From IMG/VR virus record IMGVR_UViG_3300031974_005143, positions 1 to 29,255 of that record: a stretch of 29,255 bases of DNA; one strand, given 5' to 3'. Positions 1-8,227 of the stretch are shown here, one piece after another; the stretch's first letter is position 1; every line of letters starts with the position of its first letter. Source of the stretch: a virus. The translations under genes were made by a program, and so were the position numbers. The notes beneath the pieces are model-generated. The model was not told where the DNA came from. It saw nothing but the letters and a program-made list of their open reading frames with translations, and did not search any database.

Positions 1-2493
1 TCCAAAGTGACCGATATGTCTGACATGTTCTATCAGACGGACTTTTCGGTGCAGAATTATGATCGATTACTCATTAGCTGGTCTGGTTTGGCAGCTCTTC
101 AGAGTGACATCACCATGGGTGCGCATGGGCTCAGTTATTGTCTGGGAGCAGATGCCCATCAAAGTCTCGTTGATACTTATGGCTGGACTATAGCAGGAGA
201 TAGTAGGCGTTGTGATTTTGACGATTTTGGAGGAAGAAGTGGGTCGGTTGCACTACAAATAGGGGGAGAAGCATTTTTAGGTTTGGGAAAAAATGATTCC
301 ATTTATTTTGGAGACTGGCTCAATATTTCATCAGGGTTGGATTCAGTGGCAGGTTTTCCAGGCGTGGCACGGTCATCTGCGGTCGCTTTCGTGATTGATT
401 CTTTGGCTTATGTGGGGTTGGGGATAGATGAGGACGGCAATTATTTATCGGACTTTTATAGCTACAGTCCTGCTCAGGATTTGTGGACCCCAATAGCCGA
501 TTTCGGGGGTGGTGCCCGTACCAATGCTGTAGCCTTTTCAGTCGCTCAGCAGGGTTATGTGGGCACAGGCAAGAACAGTGAGGGGGAGCAATCAGATTTT
601 TGGAAGTACGACCCGGTTACCAATGTGTGGACAGAGTTACCGGACTGGGGGAGTGATAAACGTCAGGGTGCTTTTTCTTTTGTGATTGGGGATAAAGCCT
701 ATGTAGGGGGTGGGTACTATTTCGATGGCTTTCAGTCTCAGCTGTCGGATATTCAGGAGTTTGATCCCGCTGAAGAAACGTGGACAGAGAAAATATTCGC
801 AGATGGACTCAACTTAAGTGTCAATGATGCTGCGGCTTTTTCTCTTTTTGGTCAGGGATACATTGCTTATGGAAGTAAGAGCAACCTCATTAAGTATGAT
901 CCCCGAACCAATGAGGTAGAGAATCTCGGAGATTATTTTGAGCTCGGGGCTAACCTGACTGATCCCATAGCTTATACAGTTGGTGATTTTGCCTATTTTG
1001 GATTGGGACGTCATGGTTTTTCTCCTACCGAATATGCCAATGGCTTTGAGATATACTTTGAGCCCAATGAGCTCCCTTCTGATATTTCGTTATCCGACAG
1101 TACTATTGAAGAGAATACCTCGCCAGCCACTTTGATTGGAGTACTATCTTCAGTTGATACGGATGCATGGGGAGAACACGAGTATACCTTAATAGGGAGC
1201 ACTGCGAAGGATACTTTTCTTATCTCCAACGATTCGCTTTTTGCCAATCAGGCACTGAATTATGAAGTACAAGACGAGTATTCCATTACCATTCAGGTAA
1301 GGGATGATAGAGGGGGAATTTATCAAAAGCTATTTCACATTCAAGTAGAAGACATAAACGATGCGCCATCGATGATTTCACTATCAGATTCTTTGGTTAC
1401 TGAGTCAAATACAGAGGTTATTCAGGTGGGGAGTTTGGCTGCAATGGATGAGGACGTTTCCGATGAATTCACCTTTCAATTGGTCTCAGGGGATGGCGAG
1501 AATGATGCTGATAATGATCATTTTGAGGTGGATGGAAATGTGCTGAACATTGTTAATCCCAATTTTGAAGCTCAACAAATTCACAGGGTATATATCGAGG
1601 TGGTCGATTTGGGTGGTCTTTCGTTTCGTCAGGCGTTTGAAATAAGCGTTGAGGACACGCCGGAACCACCATTTGATATGAGCCTATCAAATTTGGAGGT
1701 GATGGAAGATAATGACACTACGGTTTTTGTTGGTGTTATTTCTGTTTCTGATGAGGACACCGATGATACCCATCTATTCACCATTAGAACTCAGGTGGGT
1801 TCTTCATATAGTCATCGATTTGAAATTAAGGGTAACGAATTGAGTATTCTCAATCCTGATTTTGAAGAGCAGTCAACTTTTGAGGTACTATTGGAGGCTG
1901 TGGATCAGGTGGGACTAGCCTGTCAGAAGACATTCGAGATTAAGGTGCTCAATAGAAATGAGCCCCCTCTGGCGATTTCACTTGAGACGCATGTTCTACT
2001 GGATGGCAATGCGGAAATTGGAACAGAAGTGGGGACTCTTGATACTCAGGATGAAGATTTGGATGATGAGTTTATATATGTTTTGTCAAAAGCCTCGGAT
2101 TTTTTCGAAATAGTAGATAATAAACTCCGAATTAAAAGTCCTTTCAACAAATCTGTCAGCGATGAGACTCATTCCGTTGAGGTGGTGTCTACTGACTTGG
2201 GAGGCCTGTCTGTGGCAGATAGCTTTGAAATTGTTGTTTTTGGTGTACCACTTTCGATACCTGGAAAGATTCCGACTGAGATTTTTCCCAACCCGGTTGA
2301 GAATGAGTTTTCCATTCATCTGAATGGGGAGGCTGTATTAGAAATTTTCTCTTTGAATGGAGCAAAACTGTCGAGTCAGACATTGTCAGAGGGCAATCAT
2401 TTGATAGATGTATCAGATTTAAAAAAAGGGGTGTATGTAATATGTCTGTTGTCAAATCAAAGTAAGGAGCACATCAGATTCATTAAGCAATAG
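1..2493 (+). CDS. Kelch/cadherin-repeat surface protein with T9SS C-terminal sorting domain (5' truncated)
   Basis: Large secreted surface protein, probably exported and anchored by the type IX secretion system. The reading frame is open to the left edge of the window, so the GTG at 7 is unlikely to be the true start and the signal peptide lies outside. Roughly the first 350 residues hold Kelch-like propeller repeats (recurrent AYVGLG/GYVGTG blades followed by Y/FDP..W). About residues 353-750 hold four cadherin-like repeats, each opening with a P..ISLSD-type strand and carrying DEDxxD acidic sites that would bind calcium. The last 70 residues, from IPTEIFPNPVENEF, form a typical type A T9SS sorting domain with the PNP motif. 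Ligand and role are unknown; adhesion is a family-based inference. Confidence 0.88.
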   Translation, partial: SKVTDMSDMFYQTDFSVQNYDRLLISWSGLAALQSDITMGAHGLSYCLGADAHQSLVDTYGWTIAGDSRRCDFDDFGGRSGSVALQIGGEAFLGLGKNDSIYFGDWLNISSGLDSVAGFPGVARSSAVAFVIDSLAYVGLGIDEDGNYLSDFYSYSPAQDLWTPIADFGGGARTNAVAFSVAQQGYVGTGKNSEGEQSDFWKYDPVTNVWTELPDWGSDKRQGAFSFVIGDKAYVGGGYYFDGFQSQLSDIQEFDPAEETWTEKIFADGLNLSVNDAAAFSLFGQGYIAYGSKSNLIKYDPRTNEVENLGDYFELGANLTDPIAYTVGDFAYFGLGRHGFSPTEYANGFEIYFEPNELPSDISLSDSTIEENTSPATLIGVLSSVDTDAWGEHEYTLIGSTAKDTFLISNDSLFANQALNYEVQDEYSITIQVRDDRGGIYQKLFHIQVEDINDAPSMISLSDSLVTESNTEVIQVGSLAAMDEDVSDEFTFQLVSGDGENDADNDHFEVDGNVLNIVNPNFEAQQIHRVYIEVVDLGGLSFRQAFEISVEDTPEPPFDMSLSNLEVMEDNDTTVFVGVISVSDEDTDDTHLFTIRTQVGSSYSHRFEIKGNELSILNPDFEEQSTFEVLLEAVDQVGLACQKTFEIKVLNRNEPPLAISLETHVLLDGNAEIGTEVGTLDTQDEDLDDEFIYVLSKASDFFEIVDNKLRIKSPFNKSVSDETHSVEVVSTDLGGLSVADSFEIVVFGVPLSIPGKIPTEIFPNPVENEFSIHLNGEAVLEIFSLNGAKLSSQTLSEGNHLIDVSDLKKGVYVICLLSNQSKEHIRFIKQ

Positions 2494-2501
2494 TAGCCAA
2501 C

Positions 2502-2536
2502 TTGATGCCCCCTTATCTGCCGTTAGGGGGCATCAA
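2502..2536. terminator. Bidirectional hairpin terminator between convergent genes
   Basis: A perfect 12-bp stem pairs 2502-2513 (TTGATGCCCCCT) with 2525-2536, with an 11-base loop. It lies 9 bases after the stop of the rightward gene and 29 bases beyond the stop of the leftward lipoprotein gene, so it can serve both. The flanking U tracts are short. Confidence 0.8.
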
Positions 2537-2564
2537 TTTAAACCTAAAATCTTCAAAGTAGTAG

Positions 2565-4427
2565 CTATTGATTTGGTAGTTTCATCCACCTGTGGCTTTG
2601 TTTGTTTCCAGGGAGCACGTAGGATATTGAGTATGGATAATTTTTATTTCTGAGACCTGAAGAACCGTCCATAATCCTTTGAACAAATTCATTCTCCTGA
2701 TCAGGATGAGCCGCCGCTTTTTGTAGCAACTCACGATAGTGTTTCGCAAAGTACACATGGGCAAGAATAGAAACAGTACCTTCAATGCCTTCAAAATTTA
2801 ATGCTTCATTGGCCTGTATTTGTTCATCCTTTAGTTTCAGGCCGTAGGGGTACTGCCACCAAAAGGCAGAGTTGACTGGAGGGACTCCATGTTCAGTATT
2901 ATCATCAATCGTAAAGAATCCTTTCTCCACAGCTTCATATATCAGTGGGTAGAACTTTTCTTTAAAATCAGTATTGTAGTCAAATTCATTTGTTAAAATC
3001 AGCAGCGGGTCACTATTAGCTGTTCCTTTTATTTCAGCCAGATCAAAGGCCTCTGTTTTAATATAAAGATTATTTCCAACCCGATGCCCCCCCTGATGGG
3101 GATCAGTAAACCACACGCTGCTGGGCTTATTTGCTAGTATTTTCTCTATAAATGTATCGTGTATGCTTGTTCGGAAATGAAAGGTATAAAGAGACACTTC
3201 AGTTCCTGAACTTGAGACCTCATAGTATTCGCCCTTATAAATGGTTTCTGGGGCCAGGTTTTGATTCATGTCATATTCGAAGTAACCGTTATGATACCTC
3301 ATGTCCTGTATCTCGGTGAAAGACCCATCTAATGTGCTCAATCTAAACTTTAAGTGCCAATCATCATTGTCAATTGACCTCAAAAGGCCAGGTTGCTCAT
3401 AATGCAATTGAAGGTATCCATAAGGGTACTCTTTTGTAAGAAAGAAGTATTGTCTGTCGATTGGATAGGTATAGGCTATGTTCTCTTCTTGAAGCGTTGT
3501 GCTTTCAAATGCATTTGATTTAAAGGTAATAGTGTAGCTCTCTGCGAGCTCTTCGGCGGACCACCAAATCCCTTTTTTACCCGAGTAAAATGAATAAGTG
3601 AAGTTTGTTTCTATTTCATAAAGGCAGTCGCACAAATAGGATTTGGGTATTATCTTTAGCTGGTTGGATACAGAATCAATTTCCCAATCAAATTCAAAGG
3701 GGTTGCTACCTTCCTTAATATCAATTGCAAAATCAGTTCTTAATTTTCCGGAGGCTTTTTCCTGGGTGTTTGCGTTCTCGAAGGTATCCGTTCGCAATTG
3801 AATTCGTAAGTCAGGATTGAAAGGACTTAGCGGAGTATTAGGGGAAAAAAGAACAGAATCTACCGCAGGAAACATCTCGAGGCTCAGAGGTGATAACCGA
3901 ATCGATAAATTCATAACTTCTCTGTCTTTGGTGATTCTGGTGAAAACCTCTTCCCATTCATGGTCAATGAGTTTTTGAATCATGACTTCTAGTTTAATTT
4001 CCCAAAGAGCACTGTGGTTAATTAGTTGTTTAGGGATAACGAAAAGAGAGTCGGATGACTCACTCATCAATGTGTCATAAGGAATGGATATCCCATCGAA
4101 TAGAACATTGAGCTGAACAATCGAAATTTTATGTTGCTCTATTCCCTTAGAAGTTTTTTTCTGAAACACAGAATCAATGGGATAATTGAATTTGATGAAC
4201 GGAACGTCAAATTGATTGGAATTTGCTGAGCTAGCCCTTCCGAAAATATTGCCTAATTCGTGCAGAATTACTTTTTCTGGCTCCTTTACGTCTAAAGTGT
4301 CGATTTTTTCCGGTTCGGCTGGCTCGGTTTCTTCTTTTTCTTCACAGTAAACTAGCAGAAATACAAGTGCTAGGAGGGTGAAGACGGAATGGATTAGTCG
4401 GCTGGTGAGTGATTCTTTCCTAGTCAT
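2565..4427 (-). CDS. Large lipoprotein of unknown function
   Basis: A 620-residue protein that I do not recognise as a named family. It opens with a basic stretch and a hydrophobic segment ending in LLVYC, with the cysteine at residue 28, followed at once by EEKEETEPAEPE. This fits a lipoprotein signal; the acidic run after the cysteine resembles the surface-export signal of Bacteroidota lipoproteins. The -1 residue Y is atypical for a lipobox. The body is rich in beta-strand-like repeats with DTL/ESSDSLFVIPK patterns suggestive of Ig-like folds (inference). It converges on the T9SS protein gene and shares its terminator. There is no operon partner. Confidence 0.75.
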   Translation of the reverse strand: MTRKESLTSRLIHSVFTLLALVFLLVYCEEKEETEPAEPEKIDTLDVKEPEKVILHELGNIFGRASSANSNQFDVPFIKFNYPIDSVFQKKTSKGIEQHKISIVQLNVLFDGISIPYDTLMSESSDSLFVIPKQLINHSALWEIKLEVMIQKLIDHEWEEVFTRITKDREVMNLSIRLSPLSLEMFPAVDSVLFSPNTPLSPFNPDLRIQLRTDTFENANTQEKASGKLRTDFAIDIKEGSNPFEFDWEIDSVSNQLKIIPKSYLCDCLYEIETNFTYSFYSGKKGIWWSAEELAESYTITFKSNAFESTTLQEENIAYTYPIDRQYFFLTKEYPYGYLQLHYEQPGLLRSIDNDDWHLKFRLSTLDGSFTEIQDMRYHNGYFEYDMNQNLAPETIYKGEYYEVSSSGTEVSLYTFHFRTSIHDTFIEKILANKPSSVWFTDPHQGGHRVGNNLYIKTEAFDLAEIKGTANSDPLLILTNEFDYNTDFKEKFYPLIYEAVEKGFFTIDDNTEHGVPPVNSAFWWQYPYGLKLKDEQIQANEALNFEGIEGTVSILAHVYFAKHYRELLQKAAAHPDQENEFVQRIMDGSSGLRNKNYPYSISYVLPGNKQSHRWMKLPNQ

Positions 4428-5025
4428 AACAGTTGGTTGTCATTGGATCAAGCCCCTAAATAAAATAATTTTTTAAAAAGTCCATGCTTCCTTGTTAATT
4501 AAGTTTTGGACCTAAGGAAAGGATGATGCCAGATAGCTCAAGTCGCTTTTTGAATGCAGCTTTCGCTGTGCTTTTTGTGAAATCATTGGTTTGAGTTCGA
4601 CTGCCATTATCTGTTTCGTCTCTTATACCTTAATTTTTTTTTGCAGATAACAATATTTTTCATTTCTTAGCCTTATTGTTAGCTGTGTGCCACTTTTATT
4701 TGACTCATTGTCAGGGCTTTTAGGAGCTTTTATTTAGCAAGTGTGGCGGGCAGCTTTGCCTAATGACCTAACTATGGAACCAACCAACCATTTCTCCCCC
4801 GGGGGTAGCTGCTGCTATGTGCTTTCCCCAAGATCCTTACTCAGAGGCTGCTTAGCGTTGCGTGAAGGTTGATTTACTAATATCAGTACTGTCTTGACAC
4901 AGTTACGCTGTGCGGGTACTGATGAGTACTGCACTTCCCCCAACTCCATTTCCCAAAATGAACCTCCGGCATGATTTGTTTCCTTGCCGGGCAGGAATTT
5001 TTCGACCATTCAAAACAAAGTAACT
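4428..5025. other. Intergenic stretch between divergent host genes
   Basis: About 600 bases with no convincing coding region. It must hold the promoters of the leftward lipoprotein gene and the rightward secreted-protein gene, but I see no clear match to the Bacteroidota TTG / TAnnTTTG promoter. It contains an 8-bp inverted repeat TAACAATA/TATTGTTA (4648-4655 and 4674-4681) and a nested palindrome at 4883-4922. A short ORF on the minus strand (4815-5009) has no recognisable product and was rejected. Confidence 0.6.
4883..4922. repeat. Nested inverted repeat upstream of secreted-protein gene
   Basis: Outer arms TCAGTAC (4883-4889) and GTACTGA (4916-4922) enclose inner arms CACAG (4898-4902) and CTGTG (4908-4912). 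It lies about 100 bases before the ATG at 5026 and could be a leader hairpin or operator. The function is inferred only from symmetry. Confidence 0.4.
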
Positions 5026-5931
5026 ATGAAAAAGGTACTCACCGCCACCTTTATACTATCCTTCACTACCATCCTTTCCGGTCAGACTTACAAGATCAAG
5101 AGGGAGGTGCTGCTGAAAGACAAAGTGCCTGTGGCCCGGGTAACCGGTGAATTGAACTGGGTACGTGGAGCAGATATGGCCCTGGAGACTTTGGAGGGTG
5201 AAGTGTTTTGTGAGATTGTGACCAGAAATTTTAAACCCTCCTATCCGATGTTTGATGAGGTTCGATGGACCATCCTCAACTTCCCTGAGTTCAATAAAAC
5301 CTTTACCCTGGCCCGGAATACGGATTGGGGAAGCAAGATTTCAGTAGTTCGCAATGAGGTGGTAGGTCAGGGCCTGCAAATTTCTGAGAAGGGGATAAAC
5401 CCCGAGAACCTGGAAGGGCTGTATGAGAAAGACATCAGTCTCCGGCTGAATGAGGATACCCTTGCCATCATAGAAGAGATCGCTTTCATGCGGGAAAGTC
5501 TGGAGGACAATAGCATCGAGCGAGACCGTTCCCGGCCGCATGCATTGGTGCCTTTGGTAAGCAAAAACCCGGCTGAAAAAGTATCGCTGGTCACGCAGGA
5601 TGTGGAGGGCTTAGGGATGATTTATTCCGGTGCCAGGCCTTTGGTGGTAGGGAAGGTTGTTCACGAGACCAATAATCCATATTCGGTGGTATATGAACCC
5701 ACCAAAGACCTGGTGGTGATTTATAAGAAGCTCAAAAATCCTGTAGTGAGGGATGGTAAAGAGCTCGAGTTTTTTCCGGCAGGGGAGATTGATTTTACCA
5801 AGAGAGATATTTCATTGTTTTTGTTCGAGACCGGAGAAGTGCCGGCCCTTGCGAAGTATAATCGTGAAATGCCCCGACAGGAAGTGATCGGAAAGGCGGT
5901 CGAGTTTATGATTATCCGGGGTTTTTTGTGA
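5026..5931 (+). CDS. Small secreted protein of unknown function
   Basis: A 301-residue protein, taking the ATG at 5026 as start because it gives a classical signal peptide (MKKVLTATFILSFTTILSGQ). A TTG 14 codons upstream would put polar residues before it. After probable cleavage around residue 20 the chain is charged and mostly beta/alpha mixed, with no membrane segment and no T9SS sorting domain. I do not recognise the family. It is the last host-like gene before the repeat-rich prophage edge, on the strand opposite to the adjacent phage genes. Confidence 0.72.
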   Translation: MKKVLTATFILSFTTILSGQTYKIKREVLLKDKVPVARVTGELNWVRGADMALETLEGEVFCEIVTRNFKPSYPMFDEVRWTILNFPEFNKTFTLARNTDWGSKISVVRNEVVGQGLQISEKGINPENLEGLYEKDISLRLNEDTLAIIEEIAFMRESLEDNSIERDRSRPHALVPLVSKNPAEKVSLVTQDVEGLGMIYSGARPLVVGKVVHETNNPYSVVYEPTKDLVVIYKKLKNPVVRDGKELEFFPAGEIDFTKRDISLFLFETGEVPALAKYNREMPRQEVIGKAVEFMIIRGFL

Positions 5932-6021
5932 TGAGATATAATCGGCAAAACGTAACATCCTATTTTTGAACATCACTAATGTCCTATTTTTTAGGTCAAC
6001 AAAAAAATCTAATTTTACCAA

Positions 6022-6136
6022 GTCGCACTTTAGTTAATACCTTAGACCATGATCAGTCGAGTAAATCTGGCATAGCCCGGATGCGGAGTGTCCGTAAGGC
6101 CTCCTACACTCGACTGGTATAACCAACAAGTGCGAC
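6022..6136. repeat. Interleaved inverted repeats at prophage edge
   Basis: GTCGCACTT at 6022-6030 is the exact reverse complement of AAGTGCGAC at 6128-6136. Inside it, CAGTCGAGT (6054-6062) is complementary to ACTCGACTG (6108-6116). CCCGGATG (6076-6083), inside both, pairs with CATCCGGG (6138-6145), just outside the outer arm, a pseudoknot-like order. The similarity of the outer arms continues imperfectly inward (TAATACC versus GGTATAACC). Confidence 0.7.
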
Positions 6137-6137
6137 A
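6126..6137 (+). repeat. 12-bp direct repeat, copy 1 (downstream of methylase gene)
   Basis: ACAAGTGCGACA occurs here and again, exactly and in the same orientation, at 6998-7009. The two copies bracket the methylase gene. The inner nine bases also appear inverted at 6022-6030. Confidence 0.75.
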
Positions 6138-6151
6138 CATCCGGGTTTTAG

Positions 6152-6943
6152 TTACCCAATATCATAGTTAGCAGTCAACATTTCAATCTTTTTCTTAGAC
6201 CTGTCTGCCGTGGCTCCATTGCCAGCTGATAACATCTTTTTAATAGGTATTGAATGCCAGTCAAACCGACGTTTAAACTCTGCTAAAACCTCACTAGGAT
6301 AACTTGATAACAAGAACCTTCCCTTAATCTGGCTTAGCGTCTCAAGTAATTGCCGGTAATGCTCCTCGGTGTACCCACCATAGTGACCTTGATTGGTGTC
6401 GATGTATGGCGGATCAGCATATATAAATGCATCATCAGCATCACGACTCGTTATAACCTTAGCAGCATCATTGTTTTCTATCTGTGTATACCTGAGCCTT
6501 TCAGATAAGTCTTCTTTAAAAGCCTCTACCTTATTGGCTATAGAGAAGGCTCTTTTATCCCGGTCATATCCCCATGTTCCAATTTTTGAAGCAAATCCCT
6601 GGTTAGTGACTACCCAAAAAGCCCACGCACGAACCGTCCTTTCATCCTGAAATAACCAGGGCATTTGATAAATAGTGAGAGCCCTTTTATATGTATCTCT
6701 GCTGTGAAGGGTCTGCTCTATCTTTTCCCTTAGTTTAAAGAAGTCATGCTTGAGTACCTCATAGAAGTTTGTGATGTTGCCATTAACATCATTGATTACC
6801 TCACATCTGCTGGGCTCTTTAGCCCAAAACACTGCACCCCCTCCAAAAAAGGGCTCAATGTAAATTCGGTGATCAGGAATAAGTGGGAGTATCTCCCGGA
6901 GCATTGATTGTTTGCCACCATAGTAGGTGATGGGTGTTTTCAT
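6152..6943 (-). CDS. dam: DNA adenine (N6) methyltransferase, D12 class
   Basis: Transfers methyl from S-adenosylmethionine to adenine in DNA, likely protecting phage DNA from host restriction. In the 266-residue frame numbered from the GTG at 6952, it has the D12-class signature: TYYGGKQ near residue 10, the AdoMet-binding EPFFGGGAVFW at 33-43 and the catalytic DPPY at 180-183. Length is normal for Dam. I prefer the ATG at 6943, which gives 263 residues starting MKTPITYYGG; the GTG at 6952 is the alternative. Neither has a clear ribosome site. It is the last gene of the leftward cluster, 79 bases from the fibre-like gene, and bracketed by a 12-bp direct repeat, suggesting an accessory cassette. 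Target sequence cannot be read; GATC is only the family default. Confidence 0.9.
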   Translation of the reverse strand: MKTPITYYGGKQSMLREILPLIPDHRIYIEPFFGGGAVFWAKEPSRCEVINDVNGNITNFYEVLKHDFFKLREKIEQTLHSRDTYKRALTIYQMPWLFQDERTVRAWAFWVVTNQGFASKIGTWGYDRDKRAFSIANKVEAFKEDLSERLRYTQIENNDAAKVITSRDADDAFIYADPPYIDTNQGHYGGYTEEHYRQLLETLSQIKGRFLLSSYPSEVLAEFKRRFDWHSIPIKKMLSAGNGATADRSKKKIEMLTANYDIG

Positions 6944-6997
6944 GTGCAGCACTTGATAAAAGTTTGAAGGTTTGAAAATTGTACATTTTGTATATTG

Positions 6998-7009
6998 ACA
7001 AGTGCGACA
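6998..7009 (+). repeat. 12-bp direct repeat, copy 2 (upstream of methylase gene)
   Basis: Second exact copy of ACAAGTGCGACA, in the 79-base gap between the methylase and fibre-like genes. A second short direct repeat, TTTGAAAATT, flanks it at 6971-6980 and 7011-7020. Confidence 0.75.
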
Positions 7010-7022
7010 GTTTGAAAATTTC

Positions 7023-7751
7023 TTAGAGTAGTAGATATGAGTGATTGACCCTTAAGGTCTCACCCGAGAATGTTATCGTTAAGATCTGATCGCCAGAACC
7101 CCCAGGAACATTCTTATGTGTTAAGCCACTTGAACTTCTTGAGTATATTAAAACGAACCCATCTGATGGTATTGCAAAATCTGGAATTGTAAGTTGAATC
7201 TGACTAGAGCCAGTAGCTGTCAGCAGCCCAGTCATATAGGCGCTTGATCCTATAATAACCACCTTGACAATCCCGGTCACAACCCCGGTGTCGACTACAT
7301 AATTAAGCTCACTCTCTCGTTGTATAAATTGGACATCATCCCAATCCTTCTCACCTGAACCACTCACCCCACTTTCCAACTTGAGCTTACGAATCTGATT
7401 GATATTGAACTCATTGCCGTCATCAAATTGGACGGGATCTGTGGCAGCATAGGTTGTTTCAATAACCCACACTGCTGTTTCTCCACCTCCAGCCGTGAAC
7501 GCTCCAGCATCAACTTGAAAAACCTCACCCTGATAAGCAGCCCAACCAGCCGTAACGGTAAAGTCTGGGTCGGCGGAATCATCTACCACGGCACCTGATA
7601 GAATAGTGATCTCGGCAGGATCGCAATTCAGGGCTTTAAGGATTGCTTCAAAGCCTTCTTGATAGGCCTCAAAAATATGTTGCAGAGTTTTGTCCTCCAG
7701 TATTAGGCCTCTAACGTTCGCTTCTACATTGCTTAAATCTGTCTTTTTCAT
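7023..7751 (-). CDS. Putative tail fibre / baseplate-distal protein
   Basis: A 242-residue protein, not assigned to a named family. The first 60 residues are helical (LSNVEANVRGLILEDKTLQHIFEAY), followed by a Gly/Thr/Val-rich beta region with VTAGWAAYQGEVFQV, a pattern often seen in phage fibre attachment domains. The tail is also beta-rich (SSQIQLTIPDFAIPSDGFVLIY). It is the last structural gene, directly after the baseplate genes, and overlaps the preceding gene by four bases (ATGA), so it is translationally coupled. Position and composition support a receptor-contacting tail protein; the function is inferred. Confidence 0.6.
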   Translation of the reverse strand: MKKTDLSNVEANVRGLILEDKTLQHIFEAYQEGFEAILKALNCDPAEITILSGAVVDDSADPDFTVTAGWAAYQGEVFQVDAGAFTAGGGETAVWVIETTYAATDPVQFDDGNEFNINQIRKLKLESGVSGSGEKDWDDVQFIQRESELNYVVDTGVVTGIVKVVIIGSSAYMTGLLTATGSSQIQLTIPDFAIPSDGFVLIYSRSSSGLTHKNVPGGSGDQILTITFSGETLRVNHSYLLL

Positions 7752-8227
7752 GATTCTATGATTTGATAGGTGGAGCCTGGGGCTTTATATTTATCAATTA
7801 AGGCTGACATTTGGTCTAAGTCTGCACTGAGACCGGCAGGCACGTTCACAATGAAATTCACCAAATTAATACTTTCGCTGTGGCTCTTCATAGAGCTGCC
7901 TCCATCCGCCTGATTGTGAGCAATTACGTTCATGCCTACACGGCTGTCACTCGAGCTATAAACTACCGGTTTATTTTGTGTGATTTCGTTCACAGTGATG
8001 GTGATACCTGCCCCGAAGGTGTCTATCAGATATGATTCGAAGATAACCACATGACTGGTTATTTTGGCCTTATATTCAAGGGCGACCTGAAGACCTAAGA
8101 ACTCTTCATGGATGCCTCTAATCCAGGCTGAAGCCTTAAAAAGAAATGTTATCCGGCGCTCTTGGCGCTTTTTTGGAGGAAGAGTTTCTCCGATAAGCTT
8201 AAAAAAACTGACAGTGTATTTACTCAT
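7748..8227 (-). CDS. Tail/baseplate-associated protein of unknown function
   Basis: A 159-residue protein I cannot place in a family. It is mostly beta-strand-like with no signal peptide or membrane segment. The start (MSKYTVSFFKLIGE) is followed by a strongly basic patch, KKRQERR. It overlaps both neighbours by four bases (baseplate J-like upstream, fibre-like downstream), so it belongs to the same late tail transcript. By position it may be a baseplate wedge partner or a fibre connector. Confidence 0.5.
   Translation of the reverse strand: MSKYTVSFFKLIGETLPPKKRQERRITFLFKASAWIRGIHEEFLGLQVALEYKAKITSHVVIFESYLIDTFGAGITITVNEITQNKPVVYSSSDSRVGMNVIAHNQADGGSSMKSHSESINLVNFIVNVPAGLSADLDQMSALIDKYKAPGSTYQIIES

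Larger units (their letters stand above)
5932..6151. other. Candidate prophage edge, repeat-rich intergenic region
   Basis: This 220-base gap separates a host-type secreted protein gene from the last phage gene. It holds two direct copies of TCCTATTTTT 24 bases apart (5958-5967 and 5982-5991). It also holds three interleaved inverted repeats: 6022-6030/6128-6136 (GTCGCACTT), 6054-6062/6108-6116 (CAGTCGAGT) and 6076-6083/6138-6145 (CCCGGATG). A short hairpin sits at 6082-6096. The content fits a phage terminus or attachment region with transposase- or integrase-binding sites, or a structured RNA. The exact junction base cannot be placed without the other end. Confidence 0.55.

Noticed and set aside
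4815-5009. Minus-strand 64-residue ORF in the host intergenic region
   Set aside because: No start context, no recognisable product, low-complexity translation; likely random.
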